Shown one piece after another: positions 58,017 to 64,000 of a stretch of 64,000 nt of DNA. This stretch comes from Megamerina dolium (Eukaryota > Arthropoda > Insecta > Diptera > Megamerinidae), in contig OY978526.1 of the NCBI GenBank assembly GCA_963854835.1, forward strand, positions 47,583,140-47,647,139, given 5' to 3'. Under the pieces are notes generated by a model. The model was not told where the DNA came from. It saw only the letters and a list, made by a program, of their open reading frames with translations, and made no database searches. The stretch's first letter is position 1, and each line of letters begins with the position of its first letter. Both the position numbers and the translations under genes were made by a program.

Positions 58017-58319
58017 ATGGTATTGGCCACCAACGAAAGGCTTAAGAATTCAGAAGGTGATAAAAAGTGCGCTGATGCGAATACAACAACAACAGCAAGT
58101 AGCACCATCACATCAACCGTATCAATAGCAACAACAATTAATAAAGCAGAACAAATGGAGTTTCCTCTGCAGCAACAGCGACAACAACAGCAAGATTTGT
58201 CATCAAGTAACAATAGCAATAGTTTGAAATTGGAAAATATGATGGCGGAAAATGATATTACCCGAAAATATCAACAACAGCAAAAACAAGTAGATTTTTA
58301 TTTTTATTATTTCATTATT
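58017..58319 (+). CDS. Candidate host exon, Thr/Gln/Ser/Asn-rich
   Basis: A 101-codon frame from ATG at 58017. It begins MVLATNERLKNSEGDKKCAD and continues with Thr/Ser runs, then CAA/CAG-coded Gln runs (PLQQQRQQQQ), SSSNNSNSLKLENMMAEND and YQQQQKQ. Interrupted Gln tracts with mixed CAA/CAG codons are typical of fly transcription and RNA-binding proteins. The end of the frame (DFYFYYFII) looks like intron read-through. A donor-like AAGTAGAT at about 58287-58294 would end the exon after the last Gln run. The function is unknown. No transposon motif is present. It lies between two Helentron-like repeats, and no further exon was found. Confidence 0.45.
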
Positions 58320-58464
58320 TAAAAACGGTTAAACAAAAACAACTTTAATTTAGTATAAAGCAAGAAGCAGTCGGTAATTGAGGCAAAAGAAGAGAAGACA
58401 ACACATCAGTACAACACAACCAAGGTATGAGCCCACCGACATCTCTCTCCCACATACATAGACT

Positions 58465-59150
58465 GAATTGCTTTTAAAGTCGAGGAAATAAGAAAAATTT
58501 AATCGTCATATCTCACAACCTATTTATCGTAGAACAACCATATTTACGTTATCGATTAGCATTGTCAAGATAACCAGTTTTAGAAGAAATGGGCGATCCA
58601 CGCCCACTGTTTGTAGTAGCTCCCATACAAAAATTTATTTTCAATTGAAACAGTTGAACTTCGGTAATCTTCTGTCTAGAACAACCATAATTGTTACTTG
58701 GATTATTATCGTTGTTGGAAATAAAGTGGCATGAAACTAGCATGCCACGCCTACTTGTTAATGGGGCTACCGTACAAAGTTGCGAAAATTAGAAAAATTG
58801 TAACAGCTTTAACTTACGATCTATTCAGCGTACGGCAACCAAATTTAATTGGTTGCAAAATATAATAATGCAAAATTAATTAGATTCACAAGAAAGAGGA
58901 AAGCCACGACCACATTTTATATAACTTACAAAATAATACGCCCAGTTCAACCATATTTCAGGTGTAGATTAATATTATAAGTGGAAATTATTCCTAAAAA
59001 CATTTGTGAGCAACGCCTACTTCTTACCGTAGCTCCTATACAAACTAGTGGATATAAAAGAAAAGATGGATACGCGAGCAAATTTTTTTATATATATATA
59101 TCTACATATGCAGGGTATAATTTATCGGCCCTAGCCTGTAAGGTCATTTT
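58465..59150 (+). repeat. Helentron/DINE-1-like repeat, H7, decayed
   Basis: Contains decayed unit sequence (CCACGCCCACTGTTTG, TCTTCTGTCTAGAACAACC, CATGCCACGCCTACTTG) and a 3' end ATGCAGGGTATAATTTATCG, GGCCCTAGCCTGTAAGG in which the hairpin arm has lost bases. The 5' end and (GTCC)n core are missing. Confidence 0.65.
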
Positions 59151-59215
59151 TTATATATATTTTTGGAAATTCGGTAATTTTACAAAAACAAAACTAAAAA
59201 TACAAAGCTAAATAT

Positions 59216-59597
59216 TGTTACGTTTTTATTTTTTGAGCGTTTAATTCTATTTGAATTAACCTTGTTCGATCACTGGATTCTGTTAATAATAATTGCAACA
59301 CTTATTTTATACAACTATATACAGCAACAATTTATTTAATCAACTCTGTTTACAATCAACTATTTACAATAACTCTTTTAATGTACTTGCCTCTAACACT
59401 TTATCGATGTTTGCGCAATCACGCTCCGGATTTTATTGATTTGCACTTGTCAACACTGGCTCTATTTATACTCTGTTGGCAACACCCCAGAATCTTCCTT
59501 TATCGGTATTCTTCTCTTTCTTTCTCGTTGGCTTGTTCTGGTTATCGCTTATTTCTTTTTGTTGACATTCGTTTCGATGCTGCCAACATTCGTTACA
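59216..59597. mobile_element. Solo LTR candidate
   Basis: The segment begins TGTTACG and ends CGTTACA (TG...CA with near-inverted termini). ATAT flanks it on both sides (59212-59215 and 59598-59601), a 4-bp target duplication as expected for gypsy-type elements. Its 382 bp fits an LTR. No primer-binding site or polypurine tract adjoins it, consistent with recombination to a solo LTR. The 135-codon frame from 59381 is not a gene. Confidence 0.55.
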
Positions 59598-59601
59598 ATA
59601 T

Positions 59602-60051
59602 TATAAAATCGAATCTTTCGGGGGCCGTCCCGAAACTACCAAAACCTGTACTACGATACCCTGTTTATAGTATGAACTCTCAAGCTCATGAAAAAACCTA
59701 TCCACCGCAGACTCCACCTCTTCATTGTTTGCAAATCTTCTATCACCAAGCAATTTTTCGGGAACTTTTTGATCAAGGTGGTAGATAGGATAAAAATTCT
59801 CAATTGTTCAATTAACGGTGTAGACATTAAGACAATATCTGACATTTGACATCATCTTTTGCCAATACGGCAAAGCATTGTATTAATGGTGTAGTGGAGT
59901 ATCTAGAAATCAAAAGAATGAGTCAATACTGGTCCTTAGTCCTAAGGTAGATTAAGAAAATACAAAATGCAGCAAAAAACTTGAAAAGTTGTACTGAAAA
60001 TTTCACAAGTCGTTGCATGATACTCTAGTGGAGAGGTTCCTGCAGAACTAA
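59602..60051. other. Unassigned
   Basis: Nothing recognised. Confidence 0.4.
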
Positions 60052-60145
60052 TTTATATTCGTGGGTTGATCTCTGGTTCAGCTAAGTCAATAGCATTTTT
60101 GTTCCGTAATCTGTTCTTTCAACCATTCTTCCGACAGTAGACCTG
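60052..60145 (+). repeat. Possible SINE fragment, decayed
   Basis: TTCGTGGGTTGATCTCTGG resembles the B-box region of the SINE, and CATTCTTCCGACAGTAG resembles its body about 60 bp on. The rest is not alignable by eye. Confidence 0.3.
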
Positions 60146-60474
60146 TAGTGTCAACTTTTTATTTCACTTATATATAAAACTTTGTTTTGAAGTCTAACAA
60201 AGATTAAATGTTTGTAGTCATAATAATCACATACCCATTTGCAATTACTTGAACAGATATATGATGGGAAATTTATTTAGGCGTAGTCCTTATTAACGTA
60301 AATCTACTGGGTTTTTGTTTTGTTGGAATTACACCAATGCAACTAAGGTACGATACTAACTGGTACTAGCAAATTTGTGTTGTGACATCATCGAATAAAT
60401 CCTACAAATCTCACATATTGAGATTGTTGTTATTTTTAGCATATTGCTAAAGAATTGCAAGTGTCCCAATATGG
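60146..60474. other. Unassigned
   Basis: Nothing recognised. Confidence 0.4.
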
Positions 60475-63400
60475 TTTATTATTATCGTTGTGGGGATGTT
60501 GCACCGCGACCTATAAGATCTATTGTGCCCCCTTCGCAGAGCTAGAGTGTGTCTCTCAGCCCAGTTCCCTCGATGAATTTTAGTATTGGTCCCAATTCAC
60601 AGAGTCTAATTTCATCCTCGGGTATGATGAAATCTCCCAGGTATTTCCTTCTCTTGTGCATCAGTGCAGGACAAGTTCCTATCACGTGTTGTGCGGTCTC
60701 GTCCTCTTCCCTGCAGAACCTACAGAGAGCATCAGAGAAAATTCCCAGTTTTGTTAGGTGATAATTCAGCCTACAGTGCCCTGTTAATAATCCCGTAATG
60801 ATTCGTATGTTGTTCTTCGTTAGACTCATACATTCCTCGTAGCGTTTCAGGTTGTATGTCCCTAGCGCTAGTTTGGAGTGTGTTAGCCCCGGTAAGTTTT
60901 CCCAGTATAAGCTTCTTTGTCTATTCTCTTCTTCCCAGATGATACGGGAGATGTTACCCGATCCTAATCCACAGAATGGTTCAGGCCCTACAAATGGGGT
61001 TGATGCTCCCTTCCTGGCAAGCTTATCTGCCATTTCATTTCCATCGATCCCTACGTGCCCCGGAACCCATAGAATCCATACCTGATTGAGTTGGCCCAGG
61101 ATGTTCAGTTTTTCAATGCACTCCATCACCAGATATGATGTAACCTGGTGGGATTTGAGTGCTTTGATAGCCGCCTGGCTGTCACTCAGTATTGCTATTC
61201 TGCGATTCCGGTAATTCCGTTCGAGATTAAAGTGCGCACATCTATCTATCGCGTAGATTTCCGCTTGAAAGATAGAGGTGTTCTTACCTAATGGTTCAGA
61301 GTATCTTTTCCCTGGTCCGAATACACCTGCCCCGGCTCCGTCATCGGTGAGGGAACCGTCGGTGTACCATGTTATCATGTACTGGTTTATCTTGTATGTT
61401 TTCGATATACCTTCCCAATGTTTTTTGTTACTAAGCTCAGTTTTAAAATGTTTCTTAAAGCTGAACCTTGGGAGTATCACGTCCCTTGGCATCGAGATTT
61501 CAGGAAGTTGCTCAGCCAGAAGTTCTATCTTCCTTCGGCTGAGGTAACTGCCTGTGCTGACGTTGTTCCCAGCTACCCTCAAAATCGCCCTCCTCGCTTG
61601 GGACTGGATGTAAATATGGAGGGGAGTAAAGTCCAAGAGTATCTCCAGTGATGCCGTTGGACATGTTCGCATGGCTCCCGTGATACATACACATGCAAGT
61701 CTTTGTAGCTTGCTAAGAGTGTTGATTACTGTCTGCTGCTTTGTGCACTTTTCCCAGACTATTGCCCCGTAGGCTATCATTGGCCTGACAATTGCTGTGT
61801 ATATCCATCGCAGAATTTTTGGGGTACAACCCCAGCTTTTACCCGCAATAGTTCTACAGGTCATGAAAGTTTTGATAGCTTTCTGTCTTGTCTCCTCAAT
61901 GTGGGTTTTCCACAATAATATCTGGTCCAAGTGGGTACCCAAGAATTTCACTACTTTCTGGAGTTCTATCTCTACACCGTCTAAACGGATAGGTTTAAGA
62001 TTCGTAAGTTTATACTTCCGTGTGAATGGTACAATCGTTGTTTTTGCTGGATTGATGTTCAGCCCAACCGTGGCGCACCATCCCTTCGTTAGTTTGAGTC
62101 CTAGCTGTATTCTGTCACATAGAGTGTCTTCAAATTTACCTCTACAGATAATGACTATGTCATCTGCATAGCCTTGAAATGACAGACCACTGGTTTCCAA
62201 TTTTTCCAATAGCTCGTCTACTACTATACTCCACATAAGTGGTGATAGCACACCTCCTTGTGGGCACCCCCTTGTGGTGTTTGCAATTATACTTCCTGTA
62301 CCACTTGGTATTTCAACCTTCCTGGTAAGAAGCATATTACTCATCCAAGAAGCTAGAGTATTATTAACTCCTCTTCTTGTAAGAGCTCTTCTGATAGCAT
62401 CATGTGAAGTATTGTCGAAGGCACCTTCTATGTCTAGAAAGGCGCATATCGCAGTTTCCTTCTTCTCTAGACTGTCCTGCAGTAAGCTCGTCAGTTGATG
62501 TAGAGCAGTTTCGGTGGAGTGCCCTGCTCTATAAGCATGCTGACAAGAGTGTAGCGGATTTCTCACTAAAACTGTGGTCCGGATGTAGTTATCCACAACT
62601 TTTTCCAAAGTTTTTAGGACAAAGGATGTTAGGCAGATTGGCCTGAAAGATTTAGGGTGAAGCGGGTCCTTCTTACCCACCTTCGGCAAAAATACCACCT
62701 TTGCCCTTCTCCATATCCTAGGTATGTAACCTAGCGCTATACTGCTTCTAGCTATTCTCGTCAATGGACTTAACAGCTGCTCTATACCTTTCTGAAGTAG
62801 GGCAGGAAAGATTCCGTCTACTCCAGGTGATTTCAATGGTTTAAAGGTGTTAATTGCCCTTCTGATTCGAGGTTCGGTGCAAATTTTACTTGCCAAGATC
62901 CATTCATTCCTGCTTATTCTTCCCAAGTTTTCAGCATCGTCTGTCCCTGCTGCCACGAGTGTGGAAGATCCTGGGAAGTGTGTGTCAAGAAGTAGTTTTA
63001 CTCTTTCTTCTTCGTTTTCCGTGAAGGAACCATCTCCTTTTTTAAGGTTGGTGGATGATATACTACTGCCTTTGGCTAACACTTTGTAGAGTTTTGACAC
63101 CTCAGTGGCGTGCTCAATGCTTTCGCAGAAGTTTCTGAAACTTTTGCGTTTTGCTTCCCTAATCTCTTTATTATAGAGTGTTAGAGTTCTTCTATATTCG
63201 GTCCAATCCCCGGTAGTTTTTGATCTATTTGATAACCTTCGAACCTCCGTTCTTAGTTTCATTAGATCGTTGTTCCACCAAGGTACATCCTTGGTTGAGT
63301 TCACCTTGCTTATTGGACAACTGTCCTCATATGAGTTGATAATTATCTTATTGAAATTTTCTACCGTAGTTTCTAGTTGTATTTCATTTCTGATGCAGTC

Positions 63401-64000
63401 GCCTAATGATAGTTGTCTTAGGTTTGCATTCAGATTATTTAAGTATTTTTCCCAGTTTGTTTTTCTCGGATTCCTTACAATTCTTTGCGTTAATTGCTCC
63501 CCCTCTATGTCAAATCTCAGTATGCTGTGGTCAGACATTGATGGTTCGTTGGATACTACCCAATTCCTAACAAGACTAAAGCCCCAGGTGTTTCCTAAGG
63601 TTAAATCCAGAACTTCTTTTCGTACACTAGTTACGAAAGTTGGTGTATCTCCCACATTTAAAATTTCTAATTTATTACTAATGATAAATTCGAGAAGGTA
63701 CTCACCACGCTTGTTGGTATCCGTGCTCCCCCATGCCTCGTTATGCGCATTGGCATCACATCCAAGTATTAGAGGTTGCTTCTTCCTTTCGCTGTACTCG
63801 ACCAGTTTGTAGATCAGCTCAGGTGGGGCCCAAGCATCATCCCCCGGTAGATACCCCGATGCGAATATAACTTCACGTGTACACCCGTTGATGTTGACCG
63901 GGATTTGCACCGCTACAAGATCTCTAGAAAGGAACTCTGGAAGACACAAGTATTTCATATTTTTTGTTAGTACTATGCAAGCTCTTGGGTTTACACACCT
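60475..64000 (-). mobile_element. RNase H-bearing LINE (I/Loa group), runs off the window
   Basis: The 3' end on the minus strand is a short untranslated region (60488-60541) followed by (TAA)n-like GATAATAATAAA at 60475-60487. TAA-type tails are known for I-type elements. The 5' part lies beyond 64000. The single ORF inside is uninterrupted, suggesting recent insertion. No target duplication can be judged because the 5' end is out of view. Confidence 0.85.
60542..64000 (-). CDS. LINE ORF2: endonuclease, reverse transcriptase, RNase H, CCHC (5' partial)
   Basis: This protein nicks target DNA, reverse-transcribes its own RNA and may remove the RNA strand. The frame is open through the window edge, so the Met at 63958 is internal: 14 more codons precede it. 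Numbering from that Met: apurinic-type endonuclease with GCDANAHNEAW (67-76), LDLTL (117-121) and the SDH end motif (142-144). Reverse transcriptase starts at KSPGVDGI (376-383), with catalytic AFLDIEGAFDN (Asp 509), RGCPQGGVLSPLMW motif B (563-576) and GYADDI (Asp 599, Asp 600). RNase H has WYTDGS (Asp 867), FQAEIYA (Glu 900), LSDSQAA (Asp 926), VPGHVG (His 968) and MADKLA (Asp 978). A C-terminal CX2CX8HX4C knuckle lies at 1079-1096. No stops or frameshifts in 1,138 codons. Clade I versus Loa is not settled by eye. Confidence 0.93.
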   Translation of the reverse strand, partial: RCVNPRACIVLTKNMKYLCLPEFLSRDLVAVQIPVNINGCTREVIFASGYLPGDDAWAPPELIYKLVEYSERKKQPLILGCDANAHNEAWGSTDTNKRGEYLLEFIISNKLEILNVGDTPTFVTSVRKEVLDLTLGNTWGFSLVRNWVVSNEPSMSDHSILRFDIEGEQLTQRIVRNPRKTNWEKYLNNLNANLRQLSLGDCIRNEIQLETTVENFNKIIINSYEDSCPISKVNSTKDVPWWNNDLMKLRTEVRRLSNRSKTTGDWTEYRRTLTLYNKEIREAKRKSFRNFCESIEHATEVSKLYKVLAKGSSISSTNLKKGDGSFTENEEERVKLLLDTHFPGSSTLVAAGTDDAENLGRISRNEWILASKICTEPRIRRAINTFKPLKSPGVDGIFPALLQKGIEQLLSPLTRIARSSIALGYIPRIWRRAKVVFLPKVGKKDPLHPKSFRPICLTSFVLKTLEKVVDNYIRTTVLVRNPLHSCQHAYRAGHSTETALHQLTSLLQDSLEKKETAICAFLDIEGAFDNTSHDAIRRALTRRGVNNTLASWMSNMLLTRKVEIPSGTGSIIANTTRGCPQGGVLSPLMWSIVVDELLEKLETSGLSFQGYADDIVIICRGKFEDTLCDRIQLGLKLTKGWCATVGLNINPAKTTIVPFTRKYKLTNLKPIRLDGVEIELQKVVKFLGTHLDQILLWKTHIEETRQKAIKTFMTCRTIAGKSWGCTPKILRWIYTAIVRPMIAYGAIVWEKCTKQQTVINTLSKLQRLACVCITGAMRTCPTASLEILLDFTPLHIYIQSQARRAILRVAGNNVSTGSYLSRRKIELLAEQLPEISMPRDVILPRFSFKKHFKTELSNKKHWEGISKTYKINQYMITWYTDGSLTDDGAGAGVFGPGKRYSEPLGKNTSIFQAEIYAIDRCAHFNLERNYRNRRIAILSDSQAAIKALKSHQVTSYLVMECIEKLNILGQLNQVWILWVPGHVGIDGNEMADKLARKGASTPFVGPEPFCGLGSGNISRIIWEEENRQRSLYWENLPGLTHSKLALGTYNLKRYEECMSLTKNNIRIITGLLTGHCRLNYHLTKLGIFSDALCRFCREEDETAQHVIGTCPALMHKRRKYLGDFIIPEDEIRLCELGPILKFIEGTGLRDTL

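Noticed and set aside
59381..59788. 135-codon plus frame
   Set aside because: Its first half lies inside the solo LTR and the rest crosses the LTR boundary and target duplication.
60549..63812. Several plus-strand frames of 60-180 codons
   Set aside because: Antisense shadows of the intact LINE protein on the minus strand.

Overview
The window looks like repeat-rich nuclear DNA of a higher fly. It is AT-rich and contains no operons, bacterial genes or rRNA. Nearly every recognisable piece is a transposable element of a class known from Diptera: mariner and DD41D IS630-Tc1-mariner transposons, RTE-like, jockey-like and RNase H-bearing LINEs, and Helentron/DINE-1-like repeats with a (GTCC)n core. 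The DD41D class was first known to me from 'rosa' of the fruit fly genus Ceratitis, so a tephritid is a reasonable guess, but I cannot prove the genus. I see one plausible host coding exon (58017-58319) and one possible pogo/psq-type exon remnant (49540-49626).

Layout. 1-8.9 kb: a tRNA-derived SINE, an RNase H LINE relic, a 478-bp mariner deletion derivative, a second SINE with a clear target-site duplication, and a mariner inserted at the edge of a (TA)n run and then internally inverted. 8.9-13.5 kb: a decayed IS630-type transposon fused to a jockey 3' end, an RTE 3' end, a SINE, and the first DD41D transposon (open reading frame intact, third catalytic Asp lost). 14-15 kb: a Helentron-like element with a SINE inside it. 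16-26.3 kb: two mariner families, an RTE copy, a jockey LINE whose catalytic ADD motif is deleted, and a second DD41D element with both inverted repeats and an intact triad. 28-39.5 kb: mariner copies and derivatives, RTE copies (two with target-site duplications), a mariner split by an insert, and a DD41D element split by a SINE. 39.6-46.3 kb: the longest RTE copy, a full-length dead mariner with TA duplications, and deletion derivatives. 47.9-59.2 kb: at least five Helentron-like blocks with ~298-bp internal tandem units, two of them nearly identical and in opposite orientation, plus a small MITE and the candidate host exon. 59.2-59.6 kb: a solo LTR. 60.5-64 kb: an apparently intact LINE (endonuclease, reverse transcriptase, RNase H, CCHC knuckle) that runs off the right edge.

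How it works together. The elements do not form a pathway. They are a layered record: transposons hit by later SINEs, autonomous elements beside deletion derivatives that kept their ends, and LINE copies truncated at the 5' end. Only the DD41D copy at 25-26.3 kb and the LINE at 60.5-64 kb look able to encode a working enzyme. I did not find a previously undescribed defence, metabolic or regulatory system. The points most worth following are the T-tailed SINE family, the tandem-unit Helentron family, two perfect hairpins that look like template-switch mutations inside transposon copies, and the candidate host exon.
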